Positions 51,998 to 60,891 are shown, counted from the first letter of the stretch. The stretch: DNA of 64,000 nt from Ottowia oryzae (GCF_003008535.1 NZ_CP027666.1:2407501-2471500); one strand, 5' to 3'. Translations and numbers: made by a program. Notes: generated from the sequence alone by a model not told the origin.

Positions 51998-53170
51998 TCA
52001 AAGGCGCGCCAGGCGCCCCAGCGCGGCGCGCAGGGTCTCGTCCTTCTTGGCGAAGCAAAAGCGCACCACTTTCTGGTCAAACCCGTTGCCGTAGAAGGCC
52101 GACAGCGGGATGGCGGCCACGCCGATTTCGCGCGTCAGCCATTGACAGAAGTCGGCCTCGCTCAAATCACGCTCGGGCACGCCCAGGCCGTCGATGGCCA
52201 CGCACTGGAAGTACGTGCCTTCGCACGGCAGCAGGCGGAACTTGGTGTGGCCCAGCCCGGCGCGGAACAAATCGCGCTTGGCGGCGTAAAACGCGGGCAG
52301 TTGCACGTAGGGCGCCGGGTCTTGCATGTAGTTGGCCAGGCCGACCTGCATGGGCGTGTTGACGGTGAACACGCAGAACTGATGCACCTTGCGGAATTCG
52401 GCCGTCAGCGCGGCGGGCGCGGCCACGTAGCCCACCTTCCAGCCGGTGACGTGGTAGGTTTTGCCAAAGCTGCTGATGATGAAGCTGCGCGCGGCCAGGC
52501 CGGGGTAGCGCGCCACGCTTTCGTGCTGCAGCGGGGCGTAGACCATGTGCTCGTACACCTCGTCGCTGATGACCAGCACGTTGGTGGGGGCCAGCAGATC
52601 CTGCAGGCGCTGCATTTCGGCGGGTGTCCACACGGTGCCGCTGGGGTTGTGCGGGGTGTTGATGATGATGGCGCGCGTGCGTGGCGACAGCGCGGCGGCG
52701 ATCTTGTCGAAATCGGGCCGGAAGGTGCCGGGCGTGAGCGGCACGCGCACCACGCTGGCGCCGGTCAGCTCGATGTTGGGCACGTAGCTGTCGTAGCAGG
52801 GCTCCAGCACGATCACCTCATCGCCCGGCCCCACGCAGCAGAGGATGGCCGTCAGGATGGCCTGCGTGGCGCCGGCCGTCACGGTGATTTCGGTGTTGGC
52901 GTCGTACGTGTGGCCGTACAGCGCCGCGATCTTGCCCGCAATCGCCTCGCGCAGCGCCGGCACGCCGGGCATGGGCGGGTACTGGTTGTGCGCGGCGCGC
53001 ATCGCATCGGTCACACCGTCCACCAGCTTCGGATCGCAATCGAAATCGGGAAAGCCCTGGCCCAGATTCACCGCCTTGTGCTGCGCGGCCAGCGCCGACA
53101 TCACGGTGAAGATGGTGGTGCCTACGTTGGGCAGGCGCGAGGGAAAAGCGGGGGGCGTGGGGGTGGTCAT
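51998..53170 (-). CDS. PLP-dependent aminotransferase, methionine aminotransferase type
   Basis: Fold-type I aminotransferase of 390 aa. The N-terminal region (LPNVGTTIFTVMSALAAQHK, VNLGQGFPDFDCDPKL) is characteristic of the YbdL/methionine aminotransferase branch. Cofactor residues: NTPHNPSG, ISDEVYEH and the PLP-binding Lys in SFGKTYHVTGWK near residue 235. VRFCFAKKDETL carries the substrate-carboxylate Arg. It converts methionine or aromatic amino acids to 2-oxo acids. The neighbours give no further hint. Confidence 0.93.
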   Translation of the reverse strand: MTTPTPPAFPSRLPNVGTTIFTVMSALAAQHKAVNLGQGFPDFDCDPKLVDGVTDAMRAAHNQYPPMPGVPALREAIAGKIAALYGHTYDANTEITVTAGATQAILTAILCCVGPGDEVIVLEPCYDSYVPNIELTGASVVRVPLTPGTFRPDFDKIAAALSPRTRAIIINTPHNPSGTVWTPAEMQRLQDLLAPTNVLVISDEVYEHMVYAPLQHESVARYPGLAARSFIISSFGKTYHVTGWKVGYVAAPAALTAEFRKVHQFCVFTVNTPMQVGLANYMQDPAPYVQLPAFYAAKRDLFRAGLGHTKFRLLPCEGTYFQCVAIDGLGVPERDLSEADFCQWLTREIGVAAIPLSAFYGNGFDQKVVRFCFAKKDETLRAALGRLARL

Positions 53171-53208
53171 GGCAAGGGGATGGGCAAGACGGGAATCAGC
53201 TTCTTATG

Positions 53209-53261
53209 AAAGAAATGGCCTTCTGGCGCAGGCGCCACCAGCGCAAGCAGCTATGAAATCA
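53209..53261 (-). repeat. Dispersed short repeat, reverse copy
   Basis: Has GAAATGGCCTTCTGGCGCAG, then CACCAGCGCAAGCAGCTATG and AAATCAGG. Intergenic. Confidence 0.85.
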
Positions 53262-53393
53262 GGAGTCTACGAATCAAACGACCGATCGGTGGAACAAAGC
53301 TCAGCAACCGTCGCACGCCACCGATCGAAAGGCCGCGGAGCAGGCCAACCCAGCGAACGCCGTTGCCGGACCTGCGCCGGCAACTGGCGTTGT

Positions 53394-53532
53394 CCCCCTG
53401 CCCGAAGCGCGCAGCGCGAAGAGAGCGGGGGCTGAGGCCCGCGGCTCCCTATCTGCCTGCGCAGATAGGGACGGGCCGAAGGGCCGTTGCCTCTGGCAAC
53501 GAGCGCCGGGGCTCTCCAGCGCCTCAGGGGGG
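53394..53532. repeat. Structured block with terminal inverted CCCCCTG/CAGGGGG and nested hairpins
   Basis: The ends CCCCCTG (53394-53400) and CAGGGGG (53525-53531) are complementary. Inside are a perfect 10-bp stem with a 4-nt loop (CCCTATCTGC / GCAGATAGGG, 53447-53470) and a 7-bp stem CGTTGCC / GGCAACG (53485-53501). I recall similar CCCCCTGAGG-type blocks between genes in Comamonadaceae, so it is probably a second dispersed repeat type; only one copy is seen here. It may also end cysB transcription. Confidence 0.6.
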
Positions 53533-53535
53533 TGA

Positions 53536-54477
53536 TCACAGCTCATAGTCCGCCACATGCCCATTCATTGCCTTGACGATCAAATCCTTGTCCAGGCGGT
53601 CGGACAGCAGGCTGGCGAACTGGTAGACGAAATCGCGCAAATACGCACTGCGCTTGAGCGCAATGCGCGCCACGTTCTGGCCGAAAAGCTGGCCCAGCGG
53701 GCGGGTGACCAGGTCGGGGTCGCTGCCGGGCGACACCGCCATCTCGGCCACGATGCCCACGCCCAGGCCCAGGCGCACGTAGGTCTTGATCACGTCGGAA
53801 TCGATCGCCTCCAGCACGATGCGCGGCGTAAGGTGGCGCTGGGCGAAGGCGTTGTCGATGCGCGTGCGGCCCGTGTAAGACGGGTGGTAGGTGATCAGCG
53901 GCTCGGCGACGATGTCTTCCAGCGTCAGGCGCGTCTTTTGCGCCAGCGGGTGTTCACGCGGCAGCACCAGCACGTGCTGCCATTCGTAGCAGGGCAGGGT
54001 GACCAGTTCGGGGTAGTTGGACAGCGATTCGGTGGCCATGCCGATCTCGGCCACTTCTTCGATCACCATGCGGGCCACCTGGTCGGGCGAGCCCTGGTGC
54101 AGGCTGATGTTGACCTTGGGGTAGCGCTCGCGCAGCTTGGCCACGGACGGCGGCAGCACGTAGCGCGCCTGGGTGTGCGTGGTGGCAATCGATAGCGTGC
54201 CCGAATCCTGCGCGCTGTATTCCTCGCCGATGCGCTTCAAGTTGCCCACCTCGCGCTGGATGATGGCAATGCTCTCCAGCACCTTCTCGCCGGGCTCGGT
54301 GACGCGCTTGAGGCGCTTGCCGTGGCGGGTGAAGATCTCGATGCCAAGCTCTTCCTCCAGCTCGATGATGGCCTTGGACACGCCCGGCTGCGAGGTGTGG
54401 AGCGCCTTGGCCGCCTCGGTCAGGTTCAGGTTGCGGCGCACGGCCTCCTGAACAAAGCGAAACTGGTGCAGGTTCAT
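53536..54477 (-). CDS. cysB: CysB-type LysR-family transcriptional regulator
   Basis: LysR regulator of 313 aa of the CysB/Cbl branch. The HTH is at residues 1-60 (MNLHQFRFVQEAVRRNLNLT; EAAKALHTSQPGVSKAIIEL). The effector domain has TTHTQARYVLPPSV, with residues that bind sulfate or O-/N-acetylserine in CysB, and ITYHPSYTGRTRIDNAF. CysB activates sulfate assimilation genes. The neighbouring sirohydrochlorin chelatase supplies sirohaem for sulfite reductase, which supports the assignment. Confidence 0.92.
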   Translation of the reverse strand: MNLHQFRFVQEAVRRNLNLTEAAKALHTSQPGVSKAIIELEEELGIEIFTRHGKRLKRVTEPGEKVLESIAIIQREVGNLKRIGEEYSAQDSGTLSIATTHTQARYVLPPSVAKLRERYPKVNISLHQGSPDQVARMVIEEVAEIGMATESLSNYPELVTLPCYEWQHVLVLPREHPLAQKTRLTLEDIVAEPLITYHPSYTGRTRIDNAFAQRHLTPRIVLEAIDSDVIKTYVRLGLGVGIVAEMAVSPGSDPDLVTRPLGQLFGQNVARIALKRSAYLRDFVYQFASLLSDRLDKDLIVKAMNGHVADYEL

Positions 54478-54527
54478 AGTCGATGTAATAAAGAACCTGT
54501 TTATTATACCGTATTTGGTCTAACAGA

Positions 54528-54917
54528 TCAGGGCGATGACCCGCTCAGCGCGGTGCGGGCCATGGTTTCAAGCACGGCTGGGTGCTCGCCCATGGCGGGT
54601 TGCAGGTGGATGGGCACATCGGGGTGGCGCAGGCGCAGCTCGGCCACCAGACGCGGCAGGTCTTCGCGCGCATGGCGCCCCACGCCCAGGAACATGGGCC
54701 AGACGGTGATCGCGCGGGCGCCTTCGTCGATCAGGGCTTGCACCACGGTGGGCAGATCGGGCGCGGTGAGCTCCAGGTAGGCACAGCGCACCAGCGTGCC
54801 GGGCGCCAGGCTGCGCATGCGGGCGGCCACGGCCTCGATGGGGGCAGCCCAGGCAGGGTCGCGCGAGCCGTGGGCGAACAGCACCGTGCCGTGGCGGGCA
54901 TCGCGCGGCTGTGACAT
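54528..54917 (-). CDS. cbiX: Sirohydrochlorin chelatase, short CbiX type
   Basis: Small protein of 129 aa, a single CbiX domain (the short form that dimerises). The N-terminal metal-site His is in VLFAHGSRDPAW, and the second conserved region is VWPMFLGVGRHAREDLPRLV. It inserts iron or cobalt into sirohydrochlorin; with cysB next to it, iron for sirohaem is the more likely use. ATG 54917 is chosen over TTG 54923. It begins 2 bp after the lptG stop, so it is likely transcribed with lptFG. Confidence 0.88.
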   Translation of the reverse strand: MSQPRDARHGTVLFAHGSRDPAWAAPIEAVAARMRSLAPGTLVRCAYLELTAPDLPTVVQALIDEGARAITVWPMFLGVGRHAREDLPRLVAELRLRHPDVPIHLQPAMGEHPAVLETMARTALSGSSP

Positions 54918-54919
54918 GG

Positions 54920-56029
54920 TCAACGCCTCAGCACCAGCCAGCTGAATGCGCCCAGCGACAGCAGCGAATACAGGATGCCAGGCAGCGCGGCGGCGACCCA
55001 GGGTTCCCAGTTGCGCAGGTTGCCGATGAAGCCAAATACGTTGTTCAGCAAGAAGAAGCTGATGCCGATCAGCACCCCGCCGAACACGTAGCCCGCGATG
55101 TTGCCCGAGCGGAAATGCAGGTAAGCAAAGGGCAGGGCCAGCACCATCATGACCAGGCAGCTCAAGGGGTAGAAGACCTTGCGCCAGAACTCGATTTCAT
55201 AGCGCTGGGCGTTCTGGCCGTTGGTCTGCAGGTGGGTGATGTACTGGTACAGGTCCAGCGTCTGCATGCGGTCGGGGCTGAGCAGGGCAGCGCCCACCAT
55301 GTCCAGGGTGATCGTGGTGGGCCAGCGCCATTCGGGCAGCTTTTCCACCTTCAGGACGGGTGCATCGGGCTGGCTGGCGTCGTACACGCGGCGCACCACA
55401 TCCTGCAGCTGCCAGCCCGTGCCATCGGTGAAATGGCCCTTGGCCGCCTGGGTGGTCGAGCGCAGGCGCCCGTCTGCGTTGTCAAACTCGAAAATGCGGA
55501 TCTGCGCCATGCCGCCGTCGGAGCCCAGCGAGCCGACGTTGACCGAGTAGTTCTGCTGCGCCTGGCGGTCTTTCATCCACGCGCCCGTACGGCCGATGGT
55601 GATGTCGCCCAGAAACCGCGCCTGCAACTGTTGCGCCGCGCGGTTGGCCGCCGGGGCCACGTAGTCGCCAAACACGAAAGTGAGCATGACGAAGCCCACG
55701 CCCAACGACAGCAACGTGGCCAGCGCGCGCTGCGGCCCCAGGCCACTGGTGCGCAGAATGGTGAATTCAGAGCTTTCGGCCAGCCGCGCCATGACGTAGA
55801 TCGTGCCGATCAGCACCGTGATGGGAAGCAGCTCGTACAGGTGGCCAGGTATCTGCAGCGTGACATAGAGCAGGGCGTACGCCATGCTGTAGCCCGCCTC
55901 GGCCCCGCGGCGCACGTCGCCAAACTGGTCGACAAAGTCAAAGAAGAAGAACAGCGCCAGAAACGCCAGCGTGACAAAGCCGACCGAGCGCAGCACTTCG
56001 CCATAGATGTAGCGGCGGATGGTCTTCAT
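54920..56029 (-). CDS. lptG: LPS export ABC transporter permease LptG
   Basis: Inner-membrane permease of 369 aa for lipopolysaccharide export. It starts at ATG 56029 (MKTIRRYIYGEVLRSVGFVT), with helices in pairs at both ends (about residues 13-35, 60-80, 100-125, then 290-365) around a periplasmic beta-jellyroll domain. SEFTILRTSGLGPQRALATL is the coupling-helix region. It works with LptF and the LptB ATPase. Its start overlaps the lptF stop by 4 bp. Confidence 0.96.
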   Translation of the reverse strand: MKTIRRYIYGEVLRSVGFVTLAFLALFFFFDFVDQFGDVRRGAEAGYSMAYALLYVTLQIPGHLYELLPITVLIGTIYVMARLAESSEFTILRTSGLGPQRALATLLSLGVGFVMLTFVFGDYVAPAANRAAQQLQARFLGDITIGRTGAWMKDRQAQQNYSVNVGSLGSDGGMAQIRIFEFDNADGRLRSTTQAAKGHFTDGTGWQLQDVVRRVYDASQPDAPVLKVEKLPEWRWPTTITLDMVGAALLSPDRMQTLDLYQYITHLQTNGQNAQRYEIEFWRKVFYPLSCLVMMVLALPFAYLHFRSGNIAGYVFGGVLIGISFFLLNNVFGFIGNLRNWEPWVAAALPGILYSLLSLGAFSWLVLRR

Positions 56030-57132
56030 ACGGTACCCCCGCTGGCAGCTCGCCGGCGCGGGCGCAGGCGGCTGAACCAATCGCCGCTGCGCGCCAGCAG
56101 CCAGCCCATCGACAGCGCGAAGATGCCGCCGTGCAGCAGGATCAGGAACGGCACGATGCCGATGCGGCCGTTGCCTATCCAGCTTTGCCCCACGCTGAGC
56201 AGGTTGTAGTACGTGGCAAAGGCAAACAGCGAGAACACCAGGCCGCCGCTGCGCCCCACGCGCGGGTTGACGCGGGTGGCCGCCACGGCAATCAGCACGC
56301 AGTTGATGGCGGCCAGCATCAGCCCGAGGCGCCAGGACAGCTCGGCCAGGTTGGCGGCGTCGGGCTGGGTCAGCAGCACCAGCGTGGGCTTCATGGTGGG
56401 GGAATTGTTGTCGGTCGGGCCCTGCGGGCCGCTGTTGATCCGGTTGCCGTACTCGGCAAACTCGCTCACGCGCGTCTGGCCCGTGGCGGTCTCGGTCTCC
56501 ATGCGGTTGCCTTTTTCAAGCACCAGGTAACGCTCGCCCTTGAGGGTGGCCAGGTGCCCGCTGGCGGCGGTGGTCACGGTTTCCTTGCCGCGCTCGTTGG
56601 ACGCAATGAATATGTTGTTGCCCGACTGCGCATCGGCCGTGTCCTTGTCGATAAAGAACACGCGCTGCCCGCCGGACGATTCGATGAAGCGGCCCGGCGC
56701 CACGCGTTCTATGTCGTTGCGGCCCTGGAAACGGTCGCGTAGTTCGCGGATCTGGTGGTTGGACCATGGCCAGACAAAGATCGCCAGCACGGCGATGCCG
56801 AGCAGCACCGGCGCGGCAAAGCGCAGCACGGGGCGCAGGAAGCTCATGAGGCTTTGGCCGCACGAGAACCACACGACCATCTCGCTGCTGGCGTACATGC
56901 GTGTCAGCGTGGCGGTGATCGCCACGAACAGGCTCAGCGTGAGGATGGTGGGCAGATGGCCGAGCACGGTGTAGCCCATCACCAGCATCACTTCGGATGG
57001 GTTGACCCGGCCCACCGACGCCTGGCCCAGTGTGCGGATCAGCATCACGGTGACGACGATGGTCACCAGCACCACCAGGGTCGCGCCGAAGCTGCGGCCC
57101 AGCTCCTTGCGTAGGGAGGAATCGAATAACAT
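56026..57132 (-). CDS. lptF: LPS export ABC transporter permease LptF
   Basis: Permease of 368 aa, partner of LptG. MLFDSSLRKELGRSFGATLV at the start, six membrane helices, a central periplasmic domain (ERVAPGRFIESSGGQRVFFI) and the coupling segment TRMYASSEMVVWFSCGQSLM. It diverges from pepA with a 23-bp gap, the usual arrangement in proteobacteria. Confidence 0.96.
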   Translation of the reverse strand: MLFDSSLRKELGRSFGATLVVLVTIVVTVMLIRTLGQASVGRVNPSEVMLVMGYTVLGHLPTILTLSLFVAITATLTRMYASSEMVVWFSCGQSLMSFLRPVLRFAAPVLLGIAVLAIFVWPWSNHQIRELRDRFQGRNDIERVAPGRFIESSGGQRVFFIDKDTADAQSGNNIFIASNERGKETVTTAASGHLATLKGERYLVLEKGNRMETETATGQTRVSEFAEYGNRINSGPQGPTDNNSPTMKPTLVLLTQPDAANLAELSWRLGLMLAAINCVLIAVAATRVNPRVGRSGGLVFSLFAFATYYNLLSVGQSWIGNGRIGIVPFLILLHGGIFALSMGWLLARSGDWFSRLRPRRRAASGGTV

Positions 57133-57155
57133 CGGTCGAAAGGAAAACGCTGATT

Positions 57156-58718
57156 ATGGACTTCGAACTGAAGACGCTGCGCCTGCCGGAAGCGGCAGCC
57201 TATTCATCCCCCGCGCTGGCCGTGCTGGTGGCCGACGGGTTCGAGCCGGGCGAGGACGCGCTGTCTGCCCTCATCCAGCGCGCGCTGGCCAGTGGCGACT
57301 TCAAGACCGAGGCGGGCGCGCTCTTGTCCAGCTTCGGCGCGCCGCGCGTGACCAGCGAGCGGTTGCTGCTGGTGGGCATCGGCAATGGCAGCGCCACCCA
57401 GGTGCGCAAGGCCGTCGCCGCCGCGGTCGGCCACTGCAAGCGGGGCCCCGCCAACGCGCTGACCATCTGCTTTGCTGCTGCCGCATCGCCTGACGCTGTG
57501 GCCGCTGCCGTGGGCGCCAGCTGTGACGCGCTGTACCAGTACACCACCACCAAGGGGCATACCAAGGCGTCGCCGGCGCCCAAGGTGTCGCTGAAGAACG
57601 TGGCGCTGGGCGTGCCAGACGCATCGGCCGTGCGCCAAGCCTTTGACAAAGCCCTGGGTGTCGCCCACGGCGTGGAATTCGCCCGCGAATGGGCGAACCG
57701 CCCGGCCAACTACGCAACGCCTACGCTGCTGGCGCAGGCGGCCCAGCAACTGGCCAAGCCTGCGCGGCGCATCAGCTGCGACGTGCTGGGCCCGAAAGAA
57801 GTGGCTAAGCTGGGCATGGGCGCCTTCCAGGCCGTGGCCCAGGGCTCGGCGCAAGAGTTGCGCTTCATCGTCCTGCGCTACCAGGGCGCTGCCAAGGCGG
57901 ATGCACCGGTGGTGCTGGTGGGCAAGGGCATCACCTTCGACACCGGCGGCATTTCCATCAAGCCGGCCGGCGATATGGATGAGATGAAGTTCGATATGGG
58001 CGGCGCTGCCAGCGTGCTGGGCGTGTTCCGCGCGCTGGGCGAACTGCAGCCCGCTGTCAACGTGGTGGGCCTGATCCCCGCGTGCGAGAACATGCCCGAT
58101 GGCGCGGCCGTGAAGCCGGGCGATGTGGTCACCAGCATGAGCGGGCAGACCATCGAAATCCTGAACACCGACGCCGAAGGCCGCCTGGTGCTGTGCGACG
58201 CGCTGACCTACGCAGAGCGCTTTCAGCCCAAGGCAGTGATCGACATCGCCACGCTCACCGGCGCCTGCGTGATCGCGCTGGGCGGCGTGCGCAGCGGTCT
58301 GTTTTCTACCGACGACAGCTTGGCGCTGGCGCTGCAGAGCGCCGGTCAGGACGCGTTGGACCTGTGCTGGCGCCTGCCCCTGGACGACGACTACGCCGAG
58401 GGCCTCAAAACCAACTTCGCCGACGTCGCCAACGTGGCGGGCCGCCAGGCGGGGGCCGTCACTGCGGCCAAGTTTCTGCAGCGCTTTACCAGCGCCTATC
58501 CCTGGGCGCACCTGGACATTGCCGGGACCGCGTGGAAGAGCGGGGCCGCCAAAGGTGCCACCGGCCGGCCTGTCGGTTTGCTGGTGCAGTACCTGCTCTC
58601 GCAAGCTGGCGACGCGCCATCGGTGGCCACGGTCAAGGCCAAGGAAAAGACCAAAACCAAATCTGGCAAGGCCAAGCGCAAGGCGGGCCAGGCGGATGGC
58701 GCCTCCGGTAAGCGCTGA
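57156..58718 (+). CDS. pepA: Leucyl aminopeptidase (M17)
   Basis: Zinc/manganese aminopeptidase of 520 aa. The M17 signature NTDAEGRLVL lies near residues 338-347. The metal-binding segment GKGITFDTGGISIKPAGDMD (about 255-274) and FDMGGAASVLG are present. The length slightly exceeds the usual 480-500 aa because of a Lys/Ala-rich basic tail after about residue 485 (VKAKEKTKTKSGKAKRKAGQ). PepA can also bind DNA in E. coli; the basic tail could add to this, which is inference. holC follows closely. Confidence 0.96.
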   Translation: MDFELKTLRLPEAAAYSSPALAVLVADGFEPGEDALSALIQRALASGDFKTEAGALLSSFGAPRVTSERLLLVGIGNGSATQVRKAVAAAVGHCKRGPANALTICFAAAASPDAVAAAVGASCDALYQYTTTKGHTKASPAPKVSLKNVALGVPDASAVRQAFDKALGVAHGVEFAREWANRPANYATPTLLAQAAQQLAKPARRISCDVLGPKEVAKLGMGAFQAVAQGSAQELRFIVLRYQGAAKADAPVVLVGKGITFDTGGISIKPAGDMDEMKFDMGGAASVLGVFRALGELQPAVNVVGLIPACENMPDGAAVKPGDVVTSMSGQTIEILNTDAEGRLVLCDALTYAERFQPKAVIDIATLTGACVIALGGVRSGLFSTDDSLALALQSAGQDALDLCWRLPLDDDYAEGLKTNFADVANVAGRQAGAVTAAKFLQRFTSAYPWAHLDIAGTAWKSGAAKGATGRPVGLLVQYLLSQAGDAPSVATVKAKEKTKTKSGKAKRKAGQADGASGKR

Positions 58719-58751
58719 ACGCGGCAGCGGGGTGCCTGAGGCCCGATCGCC

Positions 58752-59195
58752 ATGACCGAGGTGGCGTTCCATTTCAACGTGCCTGACCGGCTGGCGTACA
58801 CCTGCCGCCTCGTGCGCAAGGCCTACGCCGCCGGCGGTCGCACCGTGGTCGTGGCGCCCGCCGCGCAGTTGCACGCGCTGGACGGCGCGCTCTGGACCTT
58901 TTCGGCGCTGGATTTCATTCCCCACTGCCTCGCCTCGGCCTCGGCCGACACCGTGGCGCGCACGCCGGTCGTTCTATCCACCGACGCGCTGACCGCGCTG
59001 CCCCCCGGCCAAGCCCCGGCGCAGATCCTGGTTCATCTGGGCGATGCGGTGCCGCAGGGTTTTGAGCAGTACCAGCGCCTGATCGAACTGGTGGGCACGG
59101 CAGAGGACGACCGTGCGCACGCCCGCCAGCGCTGGCGGCACTATGCCGAGCGGGGCTACCAGATCAAGCGGCACGACGTCGCCGCCAAGGAATAA
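58752..59195 (+). CDS. holC: DNA polymerase III chi subunit
   Basis: HolC of 147 aa, the clamp-loader subunit that contacts SSB. It starts MTEVAFHFNVPDRLAYTCRL, and LDGALWTFSALDFIPHCLAS and GDAVPQGFEQYQRLIELVGT fit the family. It lies 33 bp after pepA, an arrangement seen in many proteobacteria (pepA-holC-valS), although here a small gene rather than valS follows. Confidence 0.95.
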   Translation: MTEVAFHFNVPDRLAYTCRLVRKAYAAGGRTVVVAPAAQLHALDGALWTFSALDFIPHCLASASADTVARTPVVLSTDALTALPPGQAPAQILVHLGDAVPQGFEQYQRLIELVGTAEDDRAHARQRWRHYAERGYQIKRHDVAAKE

Positions 59196-59217
59196 CCTGA
59201 GGATGCCGCCACCCACC

Positions 59218-59583
59218 ATGGAACAACAGCCCACGCCCCCCACCGCGCCGGAGGCCGCGCCCGTCCACCGGCCGCCCCCGCGCAACGTGCCCACGCTGAC
59301 CGAGATGGTCGCGGCAGACGCCGAGCGCCATAGCGCCCAGGCCGACGCGGCACCTGCTTCGCCCCCGGCCCCCGCCACGTTGCCGGACGCGAGCGACTTG
59401 CTCGCGCTGCTTGGGCCCGATCTAGATCGCCAGATCAGCGAGGCCATCGGCCGCGTGCTGCATGAGCAACTGCTGGGGCTGAACGGCCGCGTGCAAAAAG
59501 CCGTTGCCGAAGTGGTGCGCGAAGCCGTCGCTACGGCGCACACTCGTGGTGCGCACGTGTCGGATGTCGGTAAAAACCCCTAA
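59218..59583 (+). CDS. Small Pro/Ala-rich protein downstream of holC, function unknown
   Basis: Protein of 121 aa from ATG 59218; ATG 59203 is also possible. The first half is Pro/Ala-rich and probably disordered (PTPPTAPEAAPVHRPPPRNV). The second half is predicted helical (DLLALLGPDLDRQISEAIGR; VLHEQLLGLNGRVQKAVAEV). No membrane segment or known domain is seen. It lies 22 bp after holC, so probably the same operon. I do not recognise the family. Confidence 0.7.
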   Translation: MEQQPTPPTAPEAAPVHRPPPRNVPTLTEMVAADAERHSAQADAAPASPPAPATLPDASDLLALLGPDLDRQISEAIGRVLHEQLLGLNGRVQKAVAEVVREAVATAHTRGAHVSDVGKNP

Positions 59584-59622
59584 TTTGGTGCGCCGCCAAC
59601 ACTATCGTGTTCCCTGATGTCT

Positions 59623-59638
59623 TGGCACATGAATTGCG
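59623..59638 (+). promoter_or_regulatory. Sigma-54 promoter of the amino acid binding protein gene
   Basis: TGGCAC-ATGAA-TTGCG matches the -24/-12 consensus TGGCAC-N5-TTGCW, with GG and GC exactly 10 bp apart. It lies about 68 bp before ATG 59706. This points to RpoN and nitrogen-type control, although I do not see an NtrC-like site in the short gap. Confidence 0.8.
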
Positions 59639-59705
59639 TTAACTTTCGTGCCCGTTGAGCCTACTCTCATACAACTCAACTCATTCCTTTTCAGGAGATT
59701 TCGAT

Positions 59706-60839
59706 ATGCAGATGAAAATGAAACTGACGGCTGCCGCAGCCCTGGCCATGGTGGCAGGCGCGGTGATGGCACAGGACACGCAAGTCATCAAGATCGGCCA
59801 CGTTGGCCCGGTTTCCGGCCCTCAGGCTCACTACGGCAAAGACAACGAAAATGGCGCACGCATGGCCATTGATGAGTTGAACACCCAGAACATCGTCATC
59901 AACGGCAAGAAGATCAAGTGGGAAATCCAGGCTGAAGACGACGCCGCCGATCCCAAGCAAGGCACGGCCGCCGCCCAGAAACTGTGCGACGCCAAAGTTG
60001 CCGGCGTGGTCGGCCACCTGAACTCGGGCACCACCATTCCCGCCTCCAAGGTTTACAACGACTGCGGCATTCCCCACGTCACCGGCGCTGCGACGAACCC
60101 CGCACTGACCAAGCCCGGCTACAAAACCACGTTCCGCATCATCGCTAACGACAACGCCCTGGGCGCTGGCCTGGCGCACTATGCCGCTGACGCACTGAAG
60201 CTCAAGCGCATCGCCGTCATCGACGACCGCACGGCCTACGGCCAAGGCGTGGCCGACGTGTTCAAGAACACCGCCAAGAAAGCCGGCGTTCAGATCGTGG
60301 ACGAGCAGTTCACGACCGACAAAGCCACCGACTTCATGGCCATCCTGACCGCCATCAAATCGAAGAACCCCGACGGCATCTTCTTCGGCGGTATGGATCC
60401 CCAAGCCGGCCCGATGTTGCGCCAGATGGAACAGCTGGGCATGGCCAACGTGAAGTACTTCGGCGGTGACGGCATCTGCACGACCGAGATCGCCAAGCTG
60501 GCCGGCGGCGCCAAGACGCTGGGCAACGTGGTTTGCGCCGAAGGCGGCGCCTCGATCCAGAAGATGCCTGGCGGCACCGCCTGGAAGGCCAAGTACGACG
60601 CCAAGTACCCCAACCAGTTCCAGGTTTACAGCCCGTATACCTACGACGCCACCATGCTGCTGGCCGACGCGATGAAGCGCGCCAACTCTTGGGATCCGAA
60701 GGTTTACATCCCCAAACTGAAGGAATCCAACTACAAGGGCGTGACTTCCAACATTCAGTTCGAGCCCAACGGCGAACTGAAAAACGCGGCCATCACTTTG
60801 TACGTCTACAAAGACGGCAAAAAAACGCCGCTGAACTGA
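59706..60839 (+). CDS. Branched-chain amino acid ABC transporter substrate-binding protein
   Basis: Periplasmic binding protein of 377 aa of the LivJ/LivK type. Signal peptide MKLTAAAALAMVAGAVMAQ, then the mature fold: VIKIGHVGPVSGPQAHYGKD, AIDELNTQNIVINGKKIKWE, GHLNSGTTIPASKVYNDCGI and PYTYDATMLLADAMKRA. The ribosome binding site AGGAG precedes ATG 59706. No permease or ATPase genes are adjacent, so it is transcribed alone and ends at the terminator at 60892. Its sigma-54-type promoter suggests induction under nitrogen limitation. Confidence 0.95.
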   Translation: MQMKMKLTAAAALAMVAGAVMAQDTQVIKIGHVGPVSGPQAHYGKDNENGARMAIDELNTQNIVINGKKIKWEIQAEDDAADPKQGTAAAQKLCDAKVAGVVGHLNSGTTIPASKVYNDCGIPHVTGAATNPALTKPGYKTTFRIIANDNALGAGLAHYAADALKLKRIAVIDDRTAYGQGVADVFKNTAKKAGVQIVDEQFTTDKATDFMAILTAIKSKNPDGIFFGGMDPQAGPMLRQMEQLGMANVKYFGGDGICTTEIAKLAGGAKTLGNVVCAEGGASIQKMPGGTAWKAKYDAKYPNQFQVYSPYTYDATMLLADAMKRANSWDPKVYIPKLKESNYKGVTSNIQFEPNGELKNAAITLYVYKDGKKTPLN

Positions 60840-60891
60840 TGGCGCTTGAGACGACGGTGCCTTGCGCGCCGTCGTCAACGCTCCTGAAAAA

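Larger units (their letters stand above)
53171..53535. other. Intergenic region rich in hairpins
   Basis: This 365-bp gap lies between the aminotransferase start and the cysB stop. It holds a dispersed repeat and a separate structured block at 53394-53532. A further hairpin (GTTGCCGG / CCGGCAAC, 53362-53385) sits just before that block. Confidence 0.6.

Noticed and set aside
58752..59583. Small gene after holC considered as a valS fragment, since valS often follows holC
   Set aside because: The translation is Pro/Ala-rich followed by short helices and has none of the HIGH or KMSKS motifs of a tRNA synthetase.
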